Of a DNA stretch of 64,000 nt, positions 51,196-59,101 are shown in pieces. The position numbers and the translations under genes were made by a program. Within the stretch, counting starts at the first letter, position 1. Each line of letters opens with the position of its first letter. Origin of the DNA: Turicibacter sanguinis (GTDB taxonomy: Bacteria; Bacillota_I; Bacilli_A; MOL361; Turicibacteraceae); assembly GCF_013046825.1 (NCBI RefSeq), contig NZ_CP053187.1, positions 1,849,501 to 1,913,500 of the forward strand. Direction: 5' to 3'. Below the pieces are notes generated by a model, which had not been told where the DNA came from, ran no database searches, and saw only the letters and a list, made by a program, of their open reading frames with translations.

Positions 51196-51615
51196 ATGAT
51201 GAAAAAATTGGTTAATACCGCTTTTACTTACACAGTAGTTGCGTTAGTTTGTGGGGTTATTTATCGTGAGTTCACAAAAATGGTAGGATTCACAGGCCAA
51301 ACGAATTTATCATTATTACATACCCACTTATTTACACTTGGAATGTTATTTTTCTTAGTGGTGTTAGCTTTAGAAGCAATCTTTAAAGTAAGTGAGCAAA
51401 AAATGTTCAAGTGGTTCTTTATTATTTATAATATTGGATTAGTTTTATCAGCAATGATGATGGCTGTTCGTGGATTTTTACAAGTTCAAGGAACAGAATT
51501 ATCAAAAGCATTAAACGCTTCAATTTCTGGTATCTCTGGGATTGGACATATTGGTTTAGGGGTTGGATTAGCTTTATTCTTTATTGTTTTAAAACGAAGT
51601 GTAGCGACAAAATAA
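51196..51615 (+). CDS. DUF2871 membrane protein
   Basis: 139-aa protein with four transmembrane helices, matching DUF2871: AFTYTVVALVCGVIYREF, SLLHTHLFTLGMLFFLVVLA with the conserved HTH pair, MFKWFFIIYNIGLVLSAMMM, and GIGHIGLGVGLALFFIVL with a third His. The His residues suggest metal or haem binding, not demonstrated. ATG 51196 follows GAGGAGAG; the in-frame start at 51130 is upstream of the Shine-Dalgarno. Monocistronic. Confidence 0.85.
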   Translation: MMKKLVNTAFTYTVVALVCGVIYREFTKMVGFTGQTNLSLLHTHLFTLGMLFFLVVLALEAIFKVSEQKMFKWFFIIYNIGLVLSAMMMAVRGFLQVQGTELSKALNASISGISGIGHIGLGVGLALFFIVLKRSVATK

Positions 51616-51652
51616 AAAAAGTGATGCAAATCTCATTTGCATCACTTTTTTT
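51614..51652. terminator. bidirectional terminator
   Basis: AAAAAGTGATGCAAAT/ATTTGCATCACTTTTT stem, between convergent genes. Confidence 0.92.
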
Positions 51653-52706
51653 ATGAAGATAAAGCCGTTCTGGGTGGATAATTGGTTTTATCTTTTGATA
51701 AAACGATATGAACAATCATTGAAATGATCCCACTTATTAATAAGAATGAATAAAAGCTAATTCCACGACATAATAACATAGCTGGAACTAATAGATGGCT
51801 TGCAAAAAATAATTTAAAGACACTCATAAAGGCATTTTCTGAAGCTCCGACTGCACCTGGTAAGGGAATAGAGGAAACAGCTAATGAAACGAGTGCTTGT
51901 AAGGAAATAATTTCAAGCATAGTATATGTATTTAAATGAAAGGCTTTGTAGACGAAAAATGGAACAAGATAAGTGGCAGTTAGTTGAATCGTTGTTGTCA
52001 ATACAATTTGAAGTAGTAAAAGGGGTTGCGTTTTAATGTAAGCTGCGCCTTTTGTATATTCTAAAACGAGTGTTTCTAGTTTTTGACGGGTTGCTTCAAC
52101 ATTTTTTAGAAGTTTCATTTTGGCCAATAAGGTCGTTAAAAAATTAATTAACTGATAAATGAATTTTTTAGAAAACATTGCCATCAAAATTGCAGTCGTT
52201 AAAATTAAATTAATAGAGACACTAAAGATTAAGAAATATTTAATTCCATTTAAGTTAGTCATGAGAAAGTCATGATTGACTAAAAAGAGAATTCCACCAT
52301 ATAACATCATGACAATTTGATAAACGACGGTAATAATTAATAAATTTAAGGAAGAGTAAGAAAGATTAATTTTTGCTTTACTCATATAAAACATTTGAGC
52401 GGGTTGGCCTCCAGATGAAGAGGGGGTAATCGAACTAAAGTAGAATCCTACGAAAGCAAACCCTAAACATTTAAGATATGAAACCTTTTGTTTTAAAGCT
52501 TTCATAATGGAAAAAGTATTCATTGCTTCGCATGCCACAAAAATAAACATCATAGCAAGTCCTAATAGAATGTAAAATGGATTCACCGTTTTGAGTGCTT
52601 GGAGAAGCGAACTGATGGATTGATCTTTGAAAATGAAATAACTTGTCAAACCCATTAGGAGTATCATAAATAAAAGACTTAAAGATTGCTTTGTTTTACT
52701 ATTCAT
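51651..52706 (-). CDS. flippase-like membrane protein (LPG synthase TM/UPF0104 family)
   Basis: 351-aa polytopic protein with about eight helices, of the lysylphosphatidylglycerol synthase transmembrane/YbhN type: FVGFYFSSITPSSSGGQPAQM is the diagnostic loop, and ISLQALVSLAVSSIPLPGAVGASENAF near the end. It lacks the cytosolic synthase domain, so it probably moves a lipid or polyprenyl-linked sugar across the membrane. It overlaps the deacetylase gene by 4 nt (ATGA), last of the three-gene module. Confidence 0.87.
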   Translation of the reverse strand: MNSKTKQSLSLLFMILLMGLTSYFIFKDQSISSLLQALKTVNPFYILLGLAMMFIFVACEAMNTFSIMKALKQKVSYLKCLGFAFVGFYFSSITPSSSGGQPAQMFYMSKAKINLSYSSLNLLIITVVYQIVMMLYGGILFLVNHDFLMTNLNGIKYFLIFSVSINLILTTAILMAMFSKKFIYQLINFLTTLLAKMKLLKNVEATRQKLETLVLEYTKGAAYIKTQPLLLLQIVLTTTIQLTATYLVPFFVYKAFHLNTYTMLEIISLQALVSLAVSSIPLPGAVGASENAFMSVFKLFFASHLLVPAMLLCRGISFYSFLLISGIISMIVHIVLSKDKTNYPPRTALSS

Positions 52707-53398
52707 AAAGAACTCCTTTCTAGTGTAATGAAGTGATAACCTTGTTGTTTTAAATGTGGAAGTGTTGTTTTTAATGCCTCAAGCATACGTTTTGGGGCTA
52801 AAGGATCGGCATAGGCGCCATGTCCTGAATCATGTAAACATAAGATAGAGGAGTCATTAATTGAATTCAAAATTTTATTTTGAAGAATTAAGCTCATACT
52901 ATTGTAATCCCAATCGTTAACCATTAAATTCCATAATATCATGGTTAAATCGTGTTTTTTTACAAAGTAATAGGTGAAAAGATTCGTATGTCCCCACGGG
53001 GGACGGTAATAATGAGATTTTACACCGATTTCTTCCATGATTTCAAGGCTTTTAGAGAAATCTTTTTTAGTATAAATGTAACTATAAAACCAAGCGTTTC
53101 GATGATTTAATGAATGAAGGGCAATCGTATGTCCCTCCATTTGCATACGTCGTACTAATTCAGGGTGTTGCAAAGCATGATCAGCGACGACGAAAAAGGT
53201 TGCTTTAATTTGATGTTGTTTCAATAAATCTAATAGTTTTGGGGTATACAAAGGGTTGGGGCCATCATCGAATGTTAGCATAATTCCTTTTTTTGGTGTC
53301 GATTTTATCACATTTTTATTAATCATCTTATTATAATATGTTGGTAAAATAGAGTGGATCATAAACAAAATGATTAAAATTGTAGAAAATAGTTTCAT
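52703..53398 (-). CDS. polysaccharide deacetylase (CE4, membrane-anchored)
   Basis: 231-aa NodB-fold deacetylase with an N-terminal membrane anchor (FSTILIILFMIHSILPTYY). Motif 1 GIMLTFDDGPNPLYT (TFDDG), metal-binding HSLNH (about residue 96), motif 3 YYRPPWGHTN, and motif 4/5 LCLHDSGHG with catalytic His. Removes N-acetyl or O-acetyl groups from an extracellular glycan or glycolipid. It overlaps both neighbours by 4 nt, so glycosyltransferase, deacetylase and flippase-like protein are made from one mRNA; the substrate is probably that module's product. Confidence 0.9.
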   Translation of the reverse strand: MKLFSTILIILFMIHSILPTYYNKMINKNVIKSTPKKGIMLTFDDGPNPLYTPKLLDLLKQHQIKATFFVVADHALQHPELVRRMQMEGHTIALHSLNHRNAWFYSYIYTKKDFSKSLEIMEEIGVKSHYYRPPWGHTNLFTYYFVKKHDLTMILWNLMVNDWDYNSMSLILQNKILNSINDSSILCLHDSGHGAYADPLAPKRMLEALKTTLPHLKQQGYHFITLERSSL

Positions 53399-54495
53399 GA
53401 TGCATACGCTCCTAACTGTACAGATAAAATAATCTCTTCTAATGCATTTTTATCAAATTGTTTTTTTAATTGTTGCATGTTGCGTTTAATCTCATCTAAA
53501 GCCTTTGCATCATAAATAAGATTAGAAACCATTTCAATATAATCTGTTTGCTTTTTTTGAATGACATGTCCAAGGCAATGAAGTGAAATAAAGTTCGCGT
53601 TATTTACTTCCTGTTGTAAAAATGGTTCAAAGACAAGCAACGGAATTTCAGAATTAATCGCCTCAAATACCGTGATTCCACCTGGTTTAGAAATCATTAA
53701 ATCAGCTTCTTGCATAAATTTATATACCTGGTCCGTAAATCCAATGACCTCAATATTTTGGTATTTATTATGCAATAAATTAAAAAGACGCTTGTTTTTC
53801 CCGGTAATTACCGTTGTTTTAACATGATTTAATTGATTTAGTGCTTCATAAAAAGATTCGGATTTGGGTAAGAGACCAAGACCACCTCCCATAATTAATA
53901 ATTTCTTTTCATAGCTGTGACTATTTTTAAATGAAGACTCAATCGGTTCATTGAATTCGCGCTTAACAGGGATCCCGATGACTTGTATTTGACTGGCATG
54001 CACGCCTTTATTAATAAGGTCCATTTTGATAGAAAGAGAAGCAACTAAATAATAGGTTGTATTTTCATTAATCCATTCACAGTGACTACTTACATCAGTG
54101 ATACAGGTAACAAAGGGAATTCTTTTTTTCGATTTTTTATCATAGTGAGACAATAACTGAGAACAAAACGGAACGGTTGAAATAATTAAAGTTGGATTTA
54201 ATTCATTTATTAATTGCTGAAGAGAACGTGAAAAGTAGTCCACTAAAATAGGTTTTTGATTAATTTCCCCTTTTTCTGACAAACGATAGAAAAAGTTATA
54301 GCAAGTACTGGCTCGATTAATTAATAAATTAAAACTTTTATACAGGATATTTGAAACTCTGGGAGCTGAATATTCAAAAAAATCAACAATTGAAATTGAA
54401 GCATTTGGAAATTTTTGTTGAATTTGCTGTTCGATTGAATGCGAAGCAGAATAATGTCCCATTCCAAATTTAGCAGTTAAAATTAATATTTTCAT
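53395..54495 (-). CDS. diacylglycerol-type glycosyltransferase (MGDG synthase/UgtP-like)
   Basis: GT28-family glycosyltransferase of 366 aa. MGDG_synth N-terminal domain: KILILTAKFGMGHYSASHSI (GxGH motif), SISIVDFFEYSAPRV and LSEKGEINQKP; C-terminal donor-binding fold with MGGGLGLLPKSESFYEAL, VIGFTDQVYKFMQEADLMIS and KPGGITVFEAINS. The acceptor is likely diacylglycerol, as for processive UgtP, but specificity is not shown. GGAG precedes ATG 54495. First gene of the coupled module. Confidence 0.9.
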   Translation of the reverse strand: MKILILTAKFGMGHYSASHSIEQQIQQKFPNASISIVDFFEYSAPRVSNILYKSFNLLINRASTCYNFFYRLSEKGEINQKPILVDYFSRSLQQLINELNPTLIISTVPFCSQLLSHYDKKSKKRIPFVTCITDVSSHCEWINENTTYYLVASLSIKMDLINKGVHASQIQVIGIPVKREFNEPIESSFKNSHSYEKKLLIMGGGLGLLPKSESFYEALNQLNHVKTTVITGKNKRLFNLLHNKYQNIEVIGFTDQVYKFMQEADLMISKPGGITVFEAINSEIPLLVFEPFLQQEVNNANFISLHCLGHVIQKKQTDYIEMVSNLIYDAKALDEIKRNMQQLKKQFDKNALEEIILSVQLGAYAS

Positions 54496-54696
54496 TTGAC
54501 ATTCTCCTTTTTCCTTTTCATACGAGTATTATAAAAGTTAAATCTTTAGAATTAAGGAGAAAAAGTCTTAAGAAATTTTAAAGATTCTCTAATCAAACCT
54601 TAAGAATTAAGGTGATAATTCGAGATTAATGCATATTGTAATAAAAGTATGGATGATTGTCATACTATATATAAATAGAAATATCATTCATCATTT

Positions 54697-54746
54697 TATC
54701 ATTCGTCTTAGTATTCAAACTTTTTTGAATACTAAGACGAATGATA
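54697..54746. repeat. 23-bp perfect inverted repeat with 4-nt loop
   Basis: Two 23-bp arms (54697-54719 and 54724-54746) pair exactly around CTTT. Neither strand has a long T-run after it, so it is not an ordinary terminator. It lies in the 431-bp gap between the glycosyltransferase and M20 genes. It could be a transcription barrier, an operator or the scar of a small palindromic element. Confidence 0.85.
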
Positions 54747-54747
54747 G

Positions 54748-54844
54748 TCGAGGGGTCATTTTACAATAGAATTTAAAATCGTGTGGGTCACTTTAGTAGT
54801 GAGTATAGTAAGATTCCTACGCTAGTAGGATATAACATCCTCGA
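54748..54844 (+). ncRNA. candidate structured leader RNA upstream of the M20 gene
   Basis: A closing helix TCGAGG/CCTCGA (54748-54753 and 54839-54844) encloses three hairpins: ATTTTA/TAAAAT (54758-54779), TCACT/AGTGA (54788-54802) and TCCTAC/GTAGGA (54815-54830). The four-way layout plus a following A/T-rich hairpin with T-run resembles a riboswitch, but I cannot match it to a known class. The helices are short, so chance is possible. Confidence 0.4.
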
Positions 54845-54881
54845 TGGTTACGGAAAATAAAAAATTTTTAAGTGTCAAACA

Positions 54882-54915
54882 TTTATCTAGAGTTATAGAT
54901 AAAGATTATTTTTTT
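54882..54915 (+). terminator. A/T-rich terminator-like hairpin before the M20 gene
   Basis: TTTATCTA-GAGTTA-TAGATAAA then TTATTTTTTT, ending at the Shine-Dalgarno of the M20 gene. Weak stem; may act with the upstream structured leader. Confidence 0.5.
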
Positions 54916-54926
54916 AAAGGAGGGAT

Positions 54927-56138
54927 ATGGTGAGGGATATTAACTCTTACATCACAACCATAAAAAATCAGATTGAGAAAAACCACGATGAGATTTTGTC
55001 ATTAAGTCATGAAATTCATGATAACCCTGAAATTGGGAATCAAGAGGTAAAGGCTTGTAAATGGCTAACCGATTTATTAATCAAGCATGGATTTGAAGTG
55101 AAGGTTAATATTGCGACTCATCCGACGGGTTTTATTGCACGTAAAAAAGGGCAGAATAAAGGGCCTGTTATTGGATTATTAGCTGAATACGATGCTTTAA
55201 AGGGCTTAGGTCACGCGTGTGGACATAATATTATCGCGATGACGAGTGTAGCGGCAGGGATTGCACTTGCCCAAATCATCGATCAAACAGGTGGAGAAAT
55301 TGTGGTGTTTGGAACGCCGGCTGAAGAGGGTGGACCTCATGGGAATGCAAAAGCCTCTTATGTTGCGGCCAATTTGTTTGAAGGTGTTGATGTTTGTATG
55401 ATGATTCATCCTTTTCATACAACAGCTAAAACCCAGCCGACACTCGCGATTGTTCCGATTGAATTTGAGTTTTTTGGAAAAGCTTCTCATGCAGCCTCTG
55501 CACCTGAACAAGGGGTTAATGCCTTAGATGCTATGATTTTGTTTTATAACGGTGTTAACGCACTTCGTCAACAAAGTCCACGTGATGTTTTATATCATGG
55601 GATTATTACTCATGGCGGTGAAGCACCTAATATTATTCCAGATTATACAAAAGCAAGTTTTTATATTCGAGCTGCGCATCACGAAACTTGTTTAATTTAT
55701 AAAGAAAAGATTTTACACATCGGAAAAGGTTGCGCTGAAGCAACAGGATGCGAGTTTAAGTATAATGATGATTTTAATCAAGTTCATGAGATGTTAATCT
55801 GTGATCGATTTGAACAGTTATTTATTGAAGAAGCAAAGAGATTAGGGTTAGAAGTTAAGTTAGAAGGTGCTAAAAGCATTGGTTCAACGGATGCCGGAAA
55901 TGTGAGCCAAGTGGTTCCAACGATTCACCCAACACTTAAAATTTGTGACGAGTCCATTACGATTCATACCCAACACTTTAAAGAAGCTGCTATTTCAAAA
56001 GTAGGAGATCAAGCTATCTTAGATGGAGCATTGATTTTAGCTTCGATTGGGCTTCGATTATTAACAGAAGAATCGTTATTAAATGAGATAAAAAATGAAT
56101 TTGAACAACTAAAATCGTTAAAGAGTCTAGTCAACTAA
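54927..56138 (+). CDS. M20 family metallopeptidase/amidohydrolase (second copy)
   Basis: 403-aa zinc amidohydrolase, clearly paralogous to the one behind the SAM riboswitches (for example GLLAEYDALKGLGHACGHN, TPAEEGGPHGNAKASYVAA, GKASHAASAPEQGVNALDA, GSTDAGNVSQVVPTIHP). All metal and catalytic residues are kept. Start is ATG 54927 directly after AAAGGAGGG, or GTG 54930, which has better spacing. It is followed by its own terminator, with cysK downstream in a separate unit. A sulfur-related acyl-amino acid substrate is possible but unproven. Confidence 0.9.
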   Translation: MVRDINSYITTIKNQIEKNHDEILSLSHEIHDNPEIGNQEVKACKWLTDLLIKHGFEVKVNIATHPTGFIARKKGQNKGPVIGLLAEYDALKGLGHACGHNIIAMTSVAAGIALAQIIDQTGGEIVVFGTPAEEGGPHGNAKASYVAANLFEGVDVCMMIHPFHTTAKTQPTLAIVPIEFEFFGKASHAASAPEQGVNALDAMILFYNGVNALRQQSPRDVLYHGIITHGGEAPNIIPDYTKASFYIRAAHHETCLIYKEKILHIGKGCAEATGCEFKYNDDFNQVHEMLICDRFEQLFIEEAKRLGLEVKLEGAKSIGSTDAGNVSQVVPTIHPTLKICDESITIHTQHFKEAAISKVGDQAILDGALILASIGLRLLTEESLLNEIKNEFEQLKSLKSLVN

Positions 56139-56150
56139 AGACTCTTTTTT
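56119..56150 (+). terminator. intrinsic terminator of the M20 gene
   Basis: AAAGAGTCT/AGACTCTTT stem then T-run; overlaps the last codons. Confidence 0.88.
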
Positions 56151-56214
56151 AGTTTGTTTGTCATAATTGTAGGTTTTTTTTGAGTATACTATAGTAAAAA
56201 AAGGGGGAATTGTA

Positions 56215-57147
56215 GTGGAAAAAATGGTGCACAGTTTAATTGAGTTAATTGGACATACTCCGTTGTTAGAATTATGTCAGTACAATCAGCAAGAAGGAGT
56301 TTTGGCTTCTATTGTTGCTAAACTTGAGTATTTCAATCCTGCAGGAAGTGTAAAAGACCGCATTGCTTATTCGATGGTATTAGCAGCAGAGGAGGAAGGG
56401 AGATTAAGTAAAGACTCAGTTATTATTGAACCAACCAGTGGGAATACTGGGATTGGATTGGCTTTTGTTTGTGCAGCTAGAGGGTATCAACTAACTTTAG
56501 TCATGCCAGAAACAATGAGTCTTGAAAGACGTCATTTACTAAAGGCACTAGGTGCAAATTTAGTTTTAACAAAAGGCAGTGACGGAATGAAGGGCGCTAT
56601 CGCTAAAGCAAATGAATTATGTGCTAGCACACCTAGAGGAATTATTTTACAACAGTTTGAAAATTCAGCTAATCCGTGCATTCATAAGCAAACGACCGCA
56701 CTTGAGATTTGGGATGATTTAGAAGGGAATGTTGATGTGTTTGTAGCAGGGGTTGGGACGGGGGGAACGATTACCGGTATTGGTGAAGTTTTGAAACAGA
56801 AAAATCCCGATATTAAAATTATTGCTGTTGAGCCGAAAAGTTCGCCTGTTTTATCAGGAGGAAAACCAGGACCTCATAAGATTCAAGGAATTGGAGCAGG
56901 CTTTGTTCCTAAAATTTTAAATGAATCGATTATCGACGACATTGTGCAAGTTAGCGATGAGGATGCTATTGCAACATCGCGAAAGTTAGCCAAATCAGAA
57001 GGATTATTAGTTGGTATTTCATCAGGAGCAGCGATTTTTGCAGCGACTGAGCTAGCAAAACAAGAAGCATTTGCATTTAAACGAATTGTTGTTTTATGTC
57101 CGGATACAGGAGAGAGATATTTATCAACAGGTCTTTATGAACTGTAA
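56215..57147 (+). CDS. cysK: cysteine synthase
   Basis: PLP enzyme making L-cysteine from O-acetylserine and sulfide; 310 aa, the usual length. The PLP lysine is in YFNPAGSVKDRIAY, the asparagine loop in EPTSGNTGIGLAF, and the phosphate loop in GVGTGGTITG; SGGKPGPHKIQGIGAGFVP and GISSGAAIFAA are also conserved. Start GTG 56215 follows GGGGG by 7 nt; the ATG three codons later is a weaker choice. A TATACT -10 lies at about 56184. cysE is not present in the window. Confidence 0.94.
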   Translation: MEKMVHSLIELIGHTPLLELCQYNQQEGVLASIVAKLEYFNPAGSVKDRIAYSMVLAAEEEGRLSKDSVIIEPTSGNTGIGLAFVCAARGYQLTLVMPETMSLERRHLLKALGANLVLTKGSDGMKGAIAKANELCASTPRGIILQQFENSANPCIHKQTTALEIWDDLEGNVDVFVAGVGTGGTITGIGEVLKQKNPDIKIIAVEPKSSPVLSGGKPGPHKIQGIGAGFVPKILNESIIDDIVQVSDEDAIATSRKLAKSEGLLVGISSGAAIFAATELAKQEAFAFKRIVVLCPDTGERYLSTGLYEL

Positions 57148-57150
57148 TGA

Positions 57151-57192
57151 AAAAAGACGACTTTCACGTTTTAGTGAAAATCGTCTTTTTTA
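57151..57192. terminator. bidirectional terminator
   Basis: AAAAAGACGA...TTTCAC/GTGAAA...TCGTCTTTTT stem, between convergent genes. Confidence 0.9.
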
Positions 57193-57194
57193 CT

Positions 57195-57626
57195 TTATAG
57201 AACGTTAATGACACGACGGTTAATTACGGTAGTTGCTTTTTTGGGGAAGATAATAGTTAAGGTATCCTGATTGAGCCTAGCTGTAATTTTATTACTTTCA
57301 ACATCGCCTAAATTGAATGTTTGAGAAAAAGAGCTAGATTGATAACTTTGAGCCCCATCTTGCGTTGCCTGATATTCTTGTTTAACTGTTAAAATTAAGA
57401 GTTGATCTTCAACCACAAGTTGAATGTTTTCTCTTTTTAAATTAGGAAGAGTTAGCGTAAAGATGTATTCTGAACCTTGATCGATGAAAGAGGTGTTGTT
57501 CATTGTATTAAAGCTTGATTGAAATGAATTGAACATCATATTTTCCATCTGATTAAAAAGATCAAAAAAACCATTACCACTAGAAACTTGATTAGTCTGA
57601 TTTTTAAAAGGTGTCAAATTAAACAT
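57195..57626 (-). CDS. Hsp20/alpha-crystallin small heat-shock protein
   Basis: 143-aa ATP-independent chaperone. N-terminal Gly/Phe/Asn-rich arm (FFDLFNQMENMMFNSF), then the alpha-crystallin beta-sandwich (about 48-140): GSEYIFTLTLPNLKREN, QLLILTVKQEYQ, SFSQTFNLGDVES, ARLNQDTLTIIFPKK and a C-terminal RRVINVL, which resembles the I-x-I/V anchoring motif. GGAGG precedes ATG 57626 by 9 nt. No CIRCE-type inverted repeat was seen upstream. Confidence 0.9.
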   Translation of the reverse strand: MFNLTPFKNQTNQVSSGNGFFDLFNQMENMMFNSFQSSFNTMNNTSFIDQGSEYIFTLTLPNLKRENIQLVVEDQLLILTVKQEYQATQDGAQSYQSSSFSQTFNLGDVESNKITARLNQDTLTIIFPKKATTVINRRVINVL

Positions 57627-57761
57627 AAAAATGCCTCCTTTTTAGCTGTTTTAGATTTTCTTCTTATTATATGTGTGATTGCCTCGAAATGTGCTCTATG
57701 ATTAGACGTTAATTTATGCTAACATTAAAGAGGTCTAATATTTTATTATATGGTGATAAAA

Positions 57762-58754
57762 ATGAATATTGTGGAGATTGCAAAGTTAGCCGGCGTTTCT
57801 AAATCGACGGTTTCAAGATATTTAAATGATGGCTATGTCAGCGAAGATGCCAGTACGAAAATTAAAGAAGTGATTGAAAAAACAGGATTTGTTCCAAAAC
57901 GTCAAGCACAAATTATGAGAACACAAAAAACAAATTTAATCGGTGTTATTGTTCCTAAAATCAGTACTGAAACGGCAGCCCGCGTTGTTGAGGGAGTGAC
58001 TAAAGAGTTAAGTAAGTATGGTTATGAAGTGTTGATTGGAAATTGTGAGTTATCGATTGAAAAAGAAATGGACTATTTAAAAGTATTTCGTAGTTATCAA
58101 GTCGATGGTATTATTTTCATGGCAACAGAAATAACACCTAAGCATTATGAGTTGATGGATCAACTTAATGTCCCGATTGTGGTTTTAGCACAAAGAGTTG
58201 AAAATTATCCATGTATTATTCACGATGACTATCATGCGAGCCGAGATGCTGTTAGGTTTCTTTTAGAAAAAGGCCATGAATCAATTGGATTTATTGGAGT
58301 AGGTGAATATGACGTGGCAGTTGGGGTTGAGCGTAAGAGAGGATATAAAGATGAGTTAATGGCTCAAGGAATAGCAATTGATGAGAATTTAATTCAAATT
58401 GGTGATTTCTCTCAGCAAAGTGGGTATCGTTTAGCAAAAGAGTTAATGGAGTTAAAGCGTCGACCGACTGCTATTTTCGCGGTAACTGATCATTTGGCCA
58501 TTGGATGTATGGAGTATCTAAAAGAAGCGGGATATAAAATTCCTGAGGATATTTCTGTGATGGGACTTGGTGATACACAAATTGCAGGATTAGTTACGCC
58601 TAAATTAACAACCATTCATTATTATTTTCAAACGTTAGGCGTTAGAGGAGCTAAGTTATTAGTTGATTATATTCAACAAGGGAAATCATCTACTAAAAAT
58701 TGTGAAAGCAATTTTATTTTTACGTATAGACTTATTGAAAGAGATAGTGTATAA
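57762..58754 (+). CDS. scrR: LacI-family sucrose operon repressor (ScrR-like)
   Basis: 330-aa repressor. N-terminal HTH NIVEIAKLAGVSKSTVSRYL and hinge helix (VPKRQAQIMRTQKTNLIGV), then the periplasmic-binding-protein-like sensor domain (IHDDYHASRDAVRFLLEKGH, AIFAVTDHLAIGCMEYL, VMGLGDTQIAGLVTPKLTTI). Directly upstream of the sucrose PTS, kinase and hydrolase genes, which carry two GGGAACGTTC-type operators; the effector is probably sucrose-6-phosphate or fructose. ATG 57762 is preferred over 57750 because GGTGA precedes it. Confidence 0.85.
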   Translation: MNIVEIAKLAGVSKSTVSRYLNDGYVSEDASTKIKEVIEKTGFVPKRQAQIMRTQKTNLIGVIVPKISTETAARVVEGVTKELSKYGYEVLIGNCELSIEKEMDYLKVFRSYQVDGIIFMATEITPKHYELMDQLNVPIVVLAQRVENYPCIIHDDYHASRDAVRFLLEKGHESIGFIGVGEYDVAVGVERKRGYKDELMAQGIAIDENLIQIGDFSQQSGYRLAKELMELKRRPTAIFAVTDHLAIGCMEYLKEAGYKIPEDISVMGLGDTQIAGLVTPKLTTIHYYFQTLGVRGAKLLVDYIQQGKSSTKNCESNFIFTYRLIERDSV

Positions 58755-58784
58755 TAATCTTCGAAATGGAGATTATTATTTTTT
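58751..58784 (+). terminator. intrinsic terminator of the repressor gene
   Basis: ATAATAATCT/AGATTATTAT stem then T-run; overlaps the stop codon. Confidence 0.8.
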
Positions 58785-58793
58785 ATCCGCGGT

Positions 58794-58805
58794 GGGAACG
58801 TTCCC
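58794..58805. promoter_or_regulatory. LacI-type operator 1
   Basis: Perfect palindrome GGGAACGTTCCC, the typical site for ScrR-like repressors, between scrR and the PTS gene. Confidence 0.75.
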
Positions 58806-58882
58806 TTAAGGTAGGGATCAGTTAATATAGTTTATTTTGCTCCAAGCAATGAGTAAGCGCAAATATTTTTATTAGAGAATGT

Positions 58883-58894
58883 GGGAACGTTCTC
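58883..58894. promoter_or_regulatory. LacI-type operator 2
   Basis: GGGAACGTTCTC, one base off the palindrome of operator 1, 89 bp downstream; spacing allows looping between the two bound repressors. Flanked by GAATG/CATTC arms. Confidence 0.7.
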
Positions 58895-59025
58895 TCATTC
58901 TTTTGTAAAATAAGAAAGCGTGTTCTAAGAGTGAATGAGTAAGATAAAAGAGTTAATCAAAGCTATAAGAGAATCGTTTTATGAAAATATTAATCTTATG
59001 AGACCTATCATGGGGTCGATCTAAT

Positions 59026-59063
59026 CTTTAAGATAATGTCCCGAATAAATGATTATCTTAAAG
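59026..59063 (+). promoter_or_regulatory. 12-bp perfect hairpin in the leader of the sucrose operon
   Basis: CTTTAAGATAAT pairs with ATTATCTTAAAG around a 14-nt loop, 38 nt before the PTS start codon; no T-run follows. Possible mRNA-stabilising or antiterminator element. Confidence 0.5.
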
Positions 59064-59101
59064 TAGAGCTTGTAAATATGAAATTTGAGGAGGAGTACTC
59101 A

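Noticed and set aside
55206-55511. Reverse-strand frame inside the second M20 gene
   Set aside because: Opposite conserved M20 motifs, no start context; shadow.
58935-59024. 29-codon open frame MSKIKELIKAI... before the PTS gene
   Set aside because: No good Shine-Dalgarno and no similarity I can recognise; lies in the operon leader and overlaps no functional hint.
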